This document shows, piece by piece, positions 54,201-64,000 of a DNA stretch of 64,000 bases; the first letter of the stretch is position 1; each line of letters starts with the position of its first letter. Origin of the DNA: Corynespora cassiicola (Eukaryota > Ascomycota > Dothideomycetes > Pleosporales > Corynesporascaceae); NCBI GenBank assembly GCA_022059125.1, contig JAEUWY010000005.1, forward strand, positions 5,332,001 through 5,396,000, in the 5' to 3' direction. Made by a program: the position numbers and the translations under genes. A model generated the notes under the pieces. That model saw nothing but the letters and a program-made list of their open reading frames with translations. It did not search any database and had not been told where the DNA came from.

Positions 54201-55889
54201 GGCCAGTTCCACGAGGCAGCTGTGTATTGGTCAAGAGATCTCCTGCACTGACTCGTTCGTTGCTGTGGCCAGAATCGGGAGAAGCCATTCTCGCGAGGGC
54301 CTCATTGCTCACATCCATCGAGGTTCCCCGTGCTGCAGCAAGCCGAGCATGAGCGGCTGCTCCTTTACGTAATGAAGCACTGGGTCTTCGACGACGACCA
54401 GCGCCTGGATTATGCAAGGCGATGCCTTTCATGCCCTCTTCAGCACCAATCCGCTCTCTTTCTTTGGAAAACTTTTCCTTGAGCCGTTCCAGAGGCGCAT
54501 CGCGGAGGAACCCAGGGAGGTCGTATGTAGTGTACTTGTTCATTAGTTTCTCGGTGCGTAGCACTTCGCTAGTCAGTCCCAAATAGGCATGGCCAGTTGA
54601 AAGAGTGACGCGCTGCAAACGGGTGAGGATGACTTGGACAATGTGTGCCGTCGCTTTGGGGTAGACACGGGTCAATCGGCGAAATGCAGTGGCAGGGATA
54701 ATCGCAATCGTGGTATCCACAGTTGCTCTGGCTACAATGTCGGGGTGAGCGGACTTGGGCTTCTTTGATCGCGAGGGCGATCTACGGTGGCGCGTCTCAT
54801 CGGCGCCATTTGTATCCAAGGACAGCGGCGGCACGCTGGGGAGGCGTCCTCCGGCGGTAGGACTGGCAATCGAAGCATTGCGTTCGCTTAGACCTTGCAG
54901 GTTCTGGTCGGATTCGCCCGGAGTCTGAGGGCGTGACCCGTTCATGGAGAAGCTACTGTTGCGGGTGACAGTCGGCCGCTGCTTGCCATGCGGTGTTCCC
55001 GGCATGCTCGAGTCTGGCCCAACATCTTCATCATCTTCATGGCGGAGCTTGACGTCTTCGGTAAAGAGGGAAAGAATGGAGAAGAGTGATGACATGGGAG
55101 CGCCATTCTTGACCTCGGTAAGCAGCTGATAGCCCTGGCTATGCCCATGACTGTCCCCGTCGGTGCGCGAAGGCTCTCCCGACGCGCTATCTTCGTCGTC
55201 GGAATCCGGGCCCTCGCGGTTGGACTTTACAAAGATTTGCACCATGCCATCGACGACCAAGCAAAAGCCCTTCTCCTCTTCTAGCAGAATAGTTTCACCG
55301 GCAATTAGCTTGCGCGTCTGCATGGTGCGGGTGAGCTCGTGAAAGACGGGGCGCTCCAGATAGCCAAACACCTTGATGGCGCTCAGAAACTCGTCGATGT
55401 AGTTGGATAGCCCCCTCTTGGAATCGCCCTCTTGGGTGTCGGGAAATACTTCGACCTGAGGGTCTTCGCGCTGGGGCTCCGGAGGCAACCTGGTGTACAT
55501 GGTCATGTAGCGGTAGCGTACCAGATAGCTAATGGTTGAGACGACGAGAATGACGATTAGCATTCTACAAAATTAGCCATGTTCCTTCTATACCTTCCAG
55601 CGAGCACCTACAAGGTCGTAAAATTCATGGTGAATGTAAGACTCATGGAGAAGAGGGTAAAGAGCCACGTCGGCAGCGTAATGGTGGTAAATGTGACGAT
55701 CCAGTACAAAAGACCAGGCAGCACGATGAGAACGGTGAGGATAACGCGGCCTAGCAGACCGAATGTCGATGGCGAGGCGGCTTCGGCGGCCTTGATGGCA
55801 GAAATGGAGGCCTGCAGTGCTTCTGTGGCATTTTCCAGGGCGGGGGCCGCGCTGCTCGCGGCCGACGACGCGGCGCTGGCGGCGTCCAT
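51240..55889 (-). CDS. NTE1: lysophospholipase NTE1 (patatin-like phospholipase, NTE family)
   Basis: Minus strand, exons 55612-55889, 51974-55564 and 51240-51927, introns 46-47 nt, 1518 aa, the usual length for filamentous fungi. It deacylates phosphatidylcholine at the endoplasmic reticulum to glycerophosphocholine. N-terminal membrane segments ([21 protein letters not shown] and [15 protein letters not shown]) anchor it. Cyclic-nucleotide-binding-like domains follow ([34 protein letters not shown], and [18 protein letters not shown]), separated by a Ser-rich linker. The patatin domain shows GGGGARG, the nucleophile motif GGTSIG (about residue 1242) and the catalytic Asp in LLDGGYIDN (about 1364). 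For the last intron the CAGCAG acceptor is used, giving [13 protein letters not shown]. It shares a 293-bp divergent promoter with ARP9. Confidence 0.95.
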
Positions 55890-56182
55890 GGTGGTGAGGG
55901 TGTGGAAGTAGACAGAAGCTATCGGACGCTCAGGGCGGGCCCTCGTCAATATAGCCGAGCGCGAGCGGGAGCGGGAGCGGGTGGGGACAGCAAATGCCTG
56001 ACCGTCGCATCATCTTGAGTTGTAGCGGCACGTTCCAAGGTTGTCGAGCTTCGAGCTGCCCTACAAGTGGCGACGCACCAGCCACAACCCGCTAACCAGC
56101 CACAGCCGTCGCCGCCCACCGCGCGCCCACGTCTCCAACACGTCCACCGCTCGAGCTCTCGTCGACCGCAGCAGCCGCCGCC
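55890..56182. promoter_or_regulatory. 293-bp divergent promoter NTE1/ARP9
   Basis: The only space between the start codons of NTE1 (minus) and ARP9 (plus). GC-rich, with a GAGCGG-type short repeat near 55,957-55,982. No TATA-like element stands out. Confidence 0.6.
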
Positions 56183-58229
56183 ATGCCGCCTTTTAAAGAT
56201 GAGCAGATTATTGTAAGTTGTATATGTCATCTCCAGCCACGCGCTAATTGTTTAGATCATCGCGCCCGGCTCCGAGACGACGGTCGCGCAGCTGGGCCTG
56301 CCCGAGTCTTTCACGCCCGCCCGCCTGCGCGTCCGGTCGCGCATGTTTCCCGCCGAGAAGGAGGGAGAATGGGAGCCATACAAGGTGCGCCGGCGCCAGG
56401 ACAAGCCAGAGCAAGCCAATGGAAGCGCTCAGCCGACCGACGGCGACGCGACAGCCGCGCCGGCAGACGACGACGAGGTCCTGTACGAGGAGGATCGCGT
56501 TTCCGAAGAAGGCGCCGTGTGGCCTATCCAGGAGGGCCGAATAGTCAACTGGCAGTGCTTCTTTGCCCTCATCACTCATGTTTACAACACCATGAACCCG
56601 CCGTTTCACACCCCGATCCTGCTCATCGCCCAGCCCGTGTGGACGCCGCGCGAGCACGAGAGGCTCACCCAGTTCTTCTTTGAAAAGTTCAAGACGCCTG
56701 CTTTTGGCCTCATGGACGCGGCGCTAGCAACTACCTGGGCTTACGGCGTCCACACTGCTACCGTTGTTGACGTGGGCAAGGATAAGGTCGATGTGACTGC
56801 CGTTAGCGAGTTTATCCCGCACACACAAGGCCGGGTAGTCTCGCTGTCCGAGTGTGGAGGCGAGGCCCTGACACAGGGGCTACTTTCAAAGCTCAAGTCC
56901 AAGGGCTTTACTCGGGAAATGTGCGAACAACTAAAGAAGTCGCCCATTTGCGAGATCCTCCCCACCGGAACGCCTTTGCCTGGAACCGCAGAGGCTGCCA
57001 GTGACGATATCATTACCAATCCCGCTGCCGCTGCTTCCACCGGTGCGCCCGGTTCTGGCGCTGCCGCCGCCACTACCCTTGGAAATGTCCCACGAGGCCC
57101 AGGCGTTGACACTGAAGTTGGCGACGAAGCTTTGGGAGACGAGAATGAGGGTGTTTTGGACGTTGCTAGCATCGTTGCAGGCGGCAAGATGAACGAGTAC
57201 CTGGCTAAAAAGGAAAAAGAGAAACAGGACAAGGCCACGGCTAAGAGGAAGAGCGCGGCAGAGGCTTCAGCTGCGGCAGCTGCGAGACCCATTAGGCTAC
57301 CAAACTCGAAGCGAGAAAAGGCTACCTTCATGTACGAGGATCATCATCTACTGGACACTTTGAAGAGTATGAATCTCGGTGAAAAGGGCATTGCAGAAGC
57401 ACAGGCCGCGCTGGATGAGGGTCCGCAGTCGAAAGCACACGATGGAACAGAAGGCGAACCCAAGCCTGCTGCTGAGGCCAATGGATCGAGTGAATCTGCG
57501 CCTGCATCATCTCGATCAGGACCTATTAGACGCGAGATTGAGGTTGGCAATGAGCGGTTCATGGCAGCCAGCAACGGAGTGTTGGACAATATTGCAGACG
57601 CCGTCTACCGGACGGTGTCTTCAGTTGACGAGGTCAACAAGCGTAGCGAGCTCTGGGATGCCCTCATTGTGTGTGGAAATGGGTCGAGAGTGCGAGGTTA
57701 GTAATATTCCCACCATTGAAATCACTGGAAGCTGACTTTTTCAGGCTTCAAGGAGGCTTTGCTGGCCATCATCCAAGCGAAATATCTCATCTCGCCGTCT
57801 TCAGCAACCATTTTTACATCGGAGATCCCTTCCAACATTTCTACACCCGCCGGCACAGGCGCCAACACTCCCCAGCCACAGCTCGGCCCCCATGGTGGCA
57901 GCAGCCAGGTCAATCCTCTGTTGTTTGCTGCCACGACAGCACAGCACGGCGGATTGATGCATCCTGGCAGCAATTCCCTCATCCCTGGCATGCCCAGCCA
58001 CAACGCACACTCTTCGCACGGCCAGACCCCTACGTCGATCAAGTTCGTCAAGGCCCCTGAATACTTTCCTGAATGGAAAGACGTAGGCTTCGACGAAAGC
58101 GCTTTTCTGGGCGCACAGGTTGCCGCAAAGGTCATCTTTGTCGTTGACCAAGGAAACAGCAAGGGCTACATGACGCGGCCAGACTACAACGACCAGGGCC
58201 CGACGGGCATCCACGACTACAGCCTGTGA
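56183..58229 (+). CDS. ARP9: actin-related protein 9, SWI/SNF and RSC chromatin remodelling subunit
   Basis: Exons 56183-56212, 56256-57696 and 57745-58229, introns 43 and 48 nt, 651 aa. The first exon encodes only ten residues (MPPFKDEQII). Actin-fold words: IIAPGSETTVAQLGLPESF at the start, INWQCFFALITHVYNTM style segment around 110-140, PVWTPREHERLTQFFFEKF (around 150), FGLMDAALATTWAYGVHTATVVDVGKD and ITGxxS-type C-terminus. Inserts rich in Ala and Lys/Glu (about 270-360, with a charged helix EKEKQDKATAKRKSAAEA) and a Gly/Ser/His-rich loop near 560-610 are typical of fungal Arp9. Arp7/Arp9 form a module on the remodeller ATPase; nuclear role. The second donor is GTTAGT, acceptable in fungi. 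Confidence 0.88.
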
Positions 58230-59057
58230 TCGTCTCTTGTTTCCCTGCATGTATACCTAGATTTCGGAGTTTTGGGTCTGATATCCCGGCGCGAAAAGCT
58301 TGGACGAGCTGGAGAGTTTCGACGTAGGTAGTCTAGCTGATTGCGAAAAAAAAAGAAAACAATACTACCTTGTTAGATGCCGTTGTTTGTTTTTCACCTC
58401 ACCACAAGTGTGTACAGCTGCATGCCAGCCAATCTGGCCTCCAGACCTCCATCGGCGTCCGCCGGCCGGCGCAAACCGCCCACGTGCCTGGCCTCGCCGC
58501 TTTCCCTGTTGTAGAAATACGCTAGTCCATTTCAAACACTGGCCTCTGCCTTTAAGCCCACTTCAAGCCACTGCGCTCCCGCCCCTCCAAGGAGGGCCAT
58601 TCGCGATAGATAAAGAGGACAGGTATCGCTCGAGAGCGCGGGCTGCTGTTTTTCTTTTCTCTGCTTCTTGCTTTTGTCCGGGATTGATAAGGTCGCGCCG
58701 TGCAAGGCCATGACCACGGCTTCTGACCACATCCTTACGTACCGTACCATACCGTGAACATTCCGTCCGTCCCGAGGCAAAGCGAGCTTCGTACCCGTTA
58801 CCGTTCCCCGTACCGTTACCGCGGCCGCACGCACGCACGCACGCACGCACATCTCTACGCTGTGCAGCATTCCCCTCCCCCGCAGCCGTTCCAGACCCCT
58901 CCTCTCCGCGCACGACAATCGCTCCGAAGGATTGCGTTTCGGCGCCACTTGACCCGAGCGGCATCGCAGCACCCCTCAATCTATTCAGCCGCTGTCCCTG
59001 CATATTCCGCGTAGTGTACCTAGACCAGTCCGATTCAGGAAAAGAAGAGGAAGCAAC
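58230..59057. other. intergenic upstream of guanine deaminase
   Basis: 828 bp holding the ARP9 3' end and the guanine deaminase promoter. Contains a CGCA microsatellite (58826-58850) and short CCGTACCGTTACC-like repeats just before it. No gene recognised. Confidence 0.5.
58826..58850. repeat. CGCA microsatellite, six units
   Basis: 25 bp of uninterrupted CGCA repeats about 210 bp upstream of the guanine deaminase start. Likely length-polymorphic. Confidence 0.9.
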
Positions 59058-60734
59058 ATGGCTGCGTCTGCACCCATTCCCAAAACGATCTACCTCGGCG
59101 CGTTTGTGCACAGCGTCAGTCTTTCCGAGCTGGAGATTTGCGAGCGTGGCGCAATCGGCGTGGATGAGGCTGGTTTGATTCAATTTGTGGAGAGAGGAGT
59201 AGAGGATGTTGAGGTTTTGAAGGGAAAGGAGGGGTGGGGGAGTGCGGAGGTTGTGAGTGTGGAGGGAGACGGGTGGTTTTTCCCGGGTTTTGTTGGTGAG
59301 TTACATCTCTCTTTTGATGATTTGGGAATGCAGATTCTCGAGAAGAGATGGATATGCAAGAAGTCTACACAAGAAAACTGGTACTTTGGAACTTGTGGGC
59401 ATGGCAAAGATCCTAGATGATGGTGCGACCATATCCGCCTCGAAAAGAGAAAGTATAAGCATCAAGAAGTTTGGATTAAACGGAGGACATTTCAACGCAT
59501 CTTACTACTTCATCATGAACCCCAACTGACAACCTCAGACACCCACACTCACGCCCCGCAACACCCCAATACCGGCCTCTTCGGCAAAACCACACTCCTC
59601 TCCTGGCTCGACACCTACACCTTCCCGCTCGAAGCCTCCCTCTCCTCCCTCCCCAAAGCCCACACCATCTACTCCAACTTCATCTCCCGCACCCTCTCCC
59701 ACGGCACCACCACCTGCGCCTACTACGCCACGCGCCACGTCCCCGCCACCAACCTTCTCGCCGACCTCTGCCTCGCAAAAGGCCAGCGCGCCCTCGTCGG
59801 CCGCGTATGCATGGACTCGCTAAGCCCTGAATACTACCGCGACGAGAGCGTCGAATCCGCCGTCCGCGACAGCGAAGCCAGCATTCAGCACATCCGCACC
59901 ATCGACCCCTCGGGCGCCATCGTGCGCCCCATCGTAACCCCGCGCTTCGCCCCCTCGTGCACCGCCCCCTGCCTCGCGGCGCTGGGCACCCTCGCCCGCG
60001 ACGCAGACGCCTTCGTGCAGACGCACGTCTCGGAGAACACGTCCGAGATCGAGCTCGTGGCCAAGCTGTTCCCAGACTCCGAGTCGTACACGCACGTCTA
60101 TGCGACGGCGGGCTTGCTGGGCCCCAAGACGATCCTCGCGCACGCGGTGCATCTCACCGACGAGGAGCAGGAGTTGGTCAAGCAGACGGATGCGAAGATT
60201 AGTCATTGCCCGGCGTCTAATACTGCGCTGACGAGTGGGTGCGCGCCCGTACGCAGGTTCCTGGATGCGGGGTTGACGGTGGGACTCGGGACTGATGTGT
60301 CGGGTGGTTTCTCCCCGTCCATTCTGGAGGAGTGTAGACAAGCCATCTGGACGTCGAGGTTTCGCGCCATGGGGACCGAGGGAGACAAGGCCAAGTTGTC
60401 TACCGAGGAGGTGCTGTATCTTGCGACAAGAGGTGGAGCAAAGGTGGTAGGGTTGGAGGACAGAGTGGGAGGGTTTGAGGTGGGAAAGGAATTTGATGCA
60501 CAAATGGTGAAGTTGGGCGACGTGGTGGGTAAGCCAAAAGAGGGAGCCAACGGTATCAATGGACACGGAGGGTTCGTGTACAAGGGTGAAGAGGATGGCC
60601 CGGTTGATGTGTTTGGATGGGAGAGCTGGGATGAAAAGGTTCAAAAGTGGGTGTATAGCGGTGACGATCGAAATACGGTGGCTGTTTGGGTCAGGGGACG
60701 TTTGGTACACCAGACCAAGAGGTTCCAGGCGTAG
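59058..60734 (+). CDS. GUD1: guanine deaminase
   Basis: Exons 59058-59295 and 59539-60734, 477 aa. Zinc hydrolase of the amidohydrolase superfamily that converts guanine to xanthine and ammonia in purine salvage/catabolism. The metal and active-site residues are visible: DTHTH at 80-84, HVSEN at about 242, AHAVHL at about 281 and GLGTDVSGG with Asp at about 332. PSILEECRQAIWTSR and the LYLATRGGAKVVGLED helix are family-typical. The single intron (59296-59538, 243 nt, GTGAGT...CTCAG) is four to five times longer than the others in the window but joins PGFV to DTHTH exactly as in the family. The C-terminal part contains a short extra loop (GKPKEGANGINGHGG). Confidence 0.93.
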
Positions 60735-61103
60735 TTCCGGTTCAGGATGTTCCTTTGGAGTATTCTTCATAGATTTGTCTGATCATACTAGAATGGGTAA
60801 TGGAGTCTACAAATTCTTCTCGAGGATCTAGATAATCATGTATTGAACTTGCTTCAACTTGGATGCTCTAGGGGTCAGTTGATAATACTATGAATGGGGC
60901 ATTATTAATTCAATAAGCAGTAGCAATTTGATGGGATGGATGTAACCTACTTACCCCCACTTCAAAAGGAATGTTTTATATCTTGGTCAAGGTCATCTGC
61001 ACGGGTCAAGGGGCAATAAATCCACAGAAAGAAACACCACCACCTACCCGTGGGTCCAGCACATTCAACAACCGACTCGAGTCTGGCACCCCATCAGAAA
61101 CGC
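60735..61103. other. intergenic
   Basis: 369 bp, AT-rich, between the guanine deaminase stop and the next minus-strand reading frame. Nothing recognised. Confidence 0.5.
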
Positions 61104-61543
61104 TTACAAGAAAACCACATCGCTCATCGACTCCTCACGCGACGGGGCCTGGCTCGACGTGCGGCTCTCCCTGTCCAGAATGTAGTTAAAATCGGGCGAG
61201 GGTGGGAGTTCAACGTCGGGGCGCATGTGGTTGGTTTCACGCCGGCCTTCCCCTTCGAGGTCTTCGTATACATTTGTGTAGTGAGGCATAGGCGCAGATT
61301 CAGCGCGGTTAAGTGTCCTTGCGCCGCTGATACGGTGAGAGGAGTCATTGCGGGCGTTAGCTTCGTTGCTGGGTGAGGCTGCTTTGGTTGTCACGCCAGC
61401 ATCCGTCTCGAGTTTCTCCAAAACATTGCTCCTGAACTGAGACTGCTGGTAAGTCGGCTTTGGCTGGTGGCATTCTAGCTCTATAGTCTCGGCCGGATTA
61501 GGTTCGGCGCCGTTCATACCGTATGCTGTCTCACAAAGCATTG
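61104..61543 (-). other. candidate alternative 3' exon or small gene, 145 codons
   Basis: An open frame beginning ATG at 61541 and ending at 61104 (MLCETAYGMNGAEPNP to SMSDVVFL), hydrophilic, with no recognised domain. Directly before it is a strong acceptor-like sequence (pyrimidine tract, CTGAC, then ATCAG at 61544). A donor (GTATGC) lies at 61621, four codons before the stop of the upstream repeat-protein gene. Splicing 61622 to 61543 keeps frame and would replace the last residues of that protein by this frame. Whether it is used is unknown; it may instead be a separate small gene or chance. Confidence 0.35.
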
Positions 61544-61607
61544 CTGATGCATGCAGTCAGCAGGAGAAGATAGGCAGGAAAAAAAGGTATAAAAATATTG
61601 CGTCAAT

Positions 61608-62131
61608 TTATCTACGCATACCGGCGGCACCGCGGTGGTCCAAATCGGAATCATACCGAGGATCCAACTTGTTGCCAACGTTGGTGTCATGGGCCCCATA
61701 ATTTGTGGATCCCGTCGTTGTCCCGCGGTGGTCCAGGTCCGAATCGAAGCGAGGATCGGCCTTGTTCGCGACGTCACTGCTATGAGGTCCGTAGTTTGTC
61801 GATCCTGTACCCGTCGAGTACTCGCCTTGAGCCATACGGTTCTTTCGCTCTCGAGAAGTATCTACGGGAGTGACACCTGCGCCAGTGCCGTGGTAGTGGC
61901 CGTGTTCGAATTCTTGGTATCCTCGCTCTGCAATGGCCTCATTCTTTGCAACACCCTCCCGATCGCCGGCAGCGCTATCTACCGCAGCGTTGATGTTTCC
62001 TCGAAGACTCTCGCCGGTTCCCTAGTCGTGTGAGCTTTATCAAGCTAAAATTTCACTTTACATACGTGAACCTTGCCAACGCCTTTGCGAATGGCGTCGC
62101 CAATGCCGCTACCAGTGTGGGTGCCCGTCAT
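61608..62131 (-). CDS. small hydrophilic, LEA/hydrophilin-like repeat protein
   Basis: Minus strand, exons 62066-62131 and 61608-62021, intron 62022-62065 (GTATGT...CTAG), 159 aa. It starts MTGTHTGSGIGDAIRKGVGKVH; then GTGESLRGNINAAVDSAAGDREGVAKNEAIAERG, a pattern common in small fungal stress-associated proteins; then two copies of a unit TGSTNYGxHxxxVxNKxDPRxDSDLDHRG. It is almost free of hydrophobic residues, has no Cys or Trp, and is very rich in Gly, Asp, Asn and Thr, so probably disordered in the cytosol. Homologues tend to be abundant in spores or under desiccation, but a protective role here is inference. The 3' end may be alternatively spliced (see 61104-61543). Confidence 0.78.
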
Positions 62132-62583
62132 GTTGTACTTGTAGAGAGGTAGGTAGGGATGTCTAGGATTAAGAAAACCGGAGTATGGAAAATTGAATCG
62201 CAGGGTATACGCTAGGATTTGGGGAGAAGGTTTGACGAGAAGTGGATCAGGGAAACCAGAGTATTTAAGCCCAGACGGATGCCGGCTGTGTATGGGTGGT
62301 AGGAGCAGTATGTATGCGTGACGTCATGTCTGCACATAGTATCTCATCTTGGACAAAGAGATCACTGTCAAATCGGAGGGAAGGTAAAGTTAGGCATACA
62401 CTACTGACACGCTTACGGAACCATCATACGTCACGTACTTGCAAGAAAAATTGGGCTATCATTTCATTTCCTACATCATATGGCATGCAATACCGCAAAG
62501 CACCGCCGTGCCTTAGCAGGCCCAAAACCATTCCTTTTCATCTCCCCAGATGCGCCGTGATTCATGAACAAAGACGTGATTAT
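62132..62583. other. intergenic, 3' flank of FBA1 and promoter of repeat protein
   Basis: 452 bp containing the promoter of the hydrophilic repeat protein gene and the 3' end of the aldolase gene, both transcribed from the minus strand. A frame that runs on from here into the aldolase antisense is a shadow. No repeat or RNA gene seen. Confidence 0.5.
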
Positions 62584-63949
62584 TTACAACTTGCCGGCAG
62601 CGTAAAAGTCGTCGAGGGCAATCCTGATGCGGTCGCGCATCGTCTCCTCACCCTTGCGGACCCAGACACGGGGGTCGTAGTACTTCTTGTTGGGCTTGTC
62701 CTCGCCGTCGGGGTTGCCGACCTGGGTCTTGAGGTAACCGATCTTGTCCTGGACGTAGTCACGGATACCGGTGAGGTAGGCCCACTGCATGTCGGTGTCG
62801 AGGTTGACCTTGACGACACCGTACGAGATGGCTTCCCTGAAGTCGTCGACGCTGGAGCCGGAGCCACCGTGGAAGACGAGGAAGACGGGCTTATCGTCGC
62901 TGCTGCCAGTCTTCTCCTTGACGTAAGCCTGGTGCTTCTGGAGAAGCTTGGGCTGGAGCTTGACATTGCCAGGCTTGTAGACACCGTGAACGTTGCCGAA
63001 GCCAGCGGCAATGGAGAAGTTCTTGGAAACGGGGGCAAGAGCCTGGTAGATGGCGTAAATGTCCTCGGGCTGGGTGTACAGCGAGTTGTTGTCGACATCC
63101 TCGTTGTTGACACCGTCCTCCTCACCACCAGTGATACCGATTTCCATCTCGATGAAGCCGTTGACCTTGGCGAAGCGCTCGAGGTACTTCTTGGTGGTCT
63201 CAATGTTCCAGTCGACAGGCTCCTCGCTCAGGTCAATCATGTGGGAGGAGAAAAGGGGCTCGCCGTGCAGCTTGAAGTAGGCCTCATCGGCATCGAGCAT
63301 GCCATCGAGCCATGGCAACAGCTTCTTGGCGCAGTGGTCGGTGTGGAGGACGACGGGGATGCCGTAGGCGGGAGCAATGGAGCGGATGTAGTGGGCGGCG
63401 GCAACGGCACCGGCCACGGACGCAGCCTGGGTGTCGGCGGGGTTCTTGACGCCCTTTCCGGCAAAGTAGGCAGCACCACTGGGACGCGTCAGAGAGAGCA
63501 ATTGGGGTCGGGGGGTTTCACAGTTCGGCGGATTACTCACCCCTGGGAGGTCTGGAGGATGATGGGGCTCTTTGCGTCGCGGGCAGCCTCGAGGGAGGCG
63601 ACGACGGTAGAGGACGAGGTCACGTTGCTGGAGCAGAGGTCAGAACAGGGCGGGAGACGGGGGCAGCAATTGACCTACATGGCAGGAATGGCGAAGCCCT
63701 CAGCCTGCGCTGTTTTCTGTTAGCGGGGCATTGCGAGCGGGGGGCTCGAGCTACACACCGGCCTTGAAGAGCCTGGACGAGTCAGCGTGATTCGGATTAC
63801 GGACATGCCTTCAATGGAGCAAAACTCACTTGTGAACATCTTCGCCGACGATGACGCCGGATTTGCGCTGCGGGTCTGTTAGCGTGGAGGGGCAGGAGAG
63901 ATGGGCCAGGGAGCGAGGGGCATACGGAGAGAACGTCCTGGACACCCAT
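62584..63949 (-). CDS. FBA1: class II fructose-bisphosphate aldolase
   Basis: Minus strand, six exons: 63926-63949, 63830-63867, 63759-63772, 63679-63709, 63541-63627 and 62584-63478; 362 aa, the usual length. Zinc-dependent cleavage of fructose 1,6-bisphosphate in glycolysis and gluconeogenesis. After MGVQDVLS, KSGVIVGEDVHK, FAIPAINVTSSST and SQGGAAYFAGKG come the catalytic Asp and the zinc ligand His110 in LHTDHCAKK, then VHGVYKPGNVKL and VFHGGSGSS (zinc and phosphate binding), NLDTDMQWAY and DPRVWVRKGEETM at the end. The third exon is only 14 nt. All junctions are GT-AG and in phase; one intron starts GTAGGT and one GTGTGT. The 5' untranslated region extends toward the window edge. Confidence 0.96.
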
Positions 63950-64000
63950 TGCGAATTGATCGAGGTTGGTAGTTGCAGATTCTGAGGGAGAAGAAAGTAG

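Noticed and set aside
1..64000. tRNA, rRNA or CRISPR features
   Set aside because: I looked for tRNA-like T-loop words in intergenic DNA and for regularly spaced repeats and found none with a supporting structure; a covariance-model scan would settle it.

Overview
The window is nuclear DNA of a filamentous ascomycete, most likely a Dothideomycete (Pleosporales-like). The grounds are short GT-AG introns (mostly 45-70 nt), fungus-specific families (HET, Zn2Cys6 regulator, DUF7703, SIP5, NTE1), and one transposon so AT-rich inside that it looks like a product of repeat-induced point mutation (RIP). The species assignment is inference. All gene models were spliced by hand from reading frame, splice signals and family conservation; coordinates and phases were checked, but no transcript or homology search was available.

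Layout. 1-643: 5' part of an F-box protein running off the left edge. 2.3-14 kb is an accessory stretch: a small secreted cysteine-rich protein with two duplicated six-cysteine domains around dibasic-bounded peptide repeats, a HET-domain gene, an unknown gene, a PIN-like carrier, a degenerate Rho-type GTPase, a 1,851-bp RIP-degraded TIR transposon, and a nuclease-like gene carrying two nonsense codons beside it. 14-20 kb: a DHA2/VBA-type MFS transporter and a sulfatase. 21-35 kb: SIP5, a possible small membrane protein, a 138-bp near-perfect hairpin at the 3' end of an M28 peptidase-like membrane protein gene, a short-chain dehydrogenase, a decayed Ayr1-like dehydrogenase and a DUF7703 membrane protein.

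35.9-46.9 kb looks like a fungal sugar-utilisation locus: a secreted SMP-30-type lactonase, a GH43 glycosidase without signal peptide, a Zn2Cys6 regulator, a GH3/PA14 glycosidase without signal peptide and an MFS sugar transporter. Six CCGCGG palindromes sit in the three intergenic spaces serving the GH43, regulator, GH3 and transporter genes (three in tandem at 11-bp period, one in a 22-bp near-palindrome, two in a divergent promoter). The inferred scheme is import of an oligosaccharide, hydrolysis inside the cell by GH43 and GH3, and control by the cluster regulator, including of itself.

47.6-64 kb is housekeeping: glycine decarboxylase P-protein (GCV2), lysophospholipase NTE1, divergently transcribed ARP9, guanine deaminase, a small hydrophilic repeat protein and class II fructose-bisphosphate aldolase (FBA1, with a 14-nt exon). 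No rRNA, tRNA, CRISPR, polyketide or non-ribosomal peptide synthase gene was seen.
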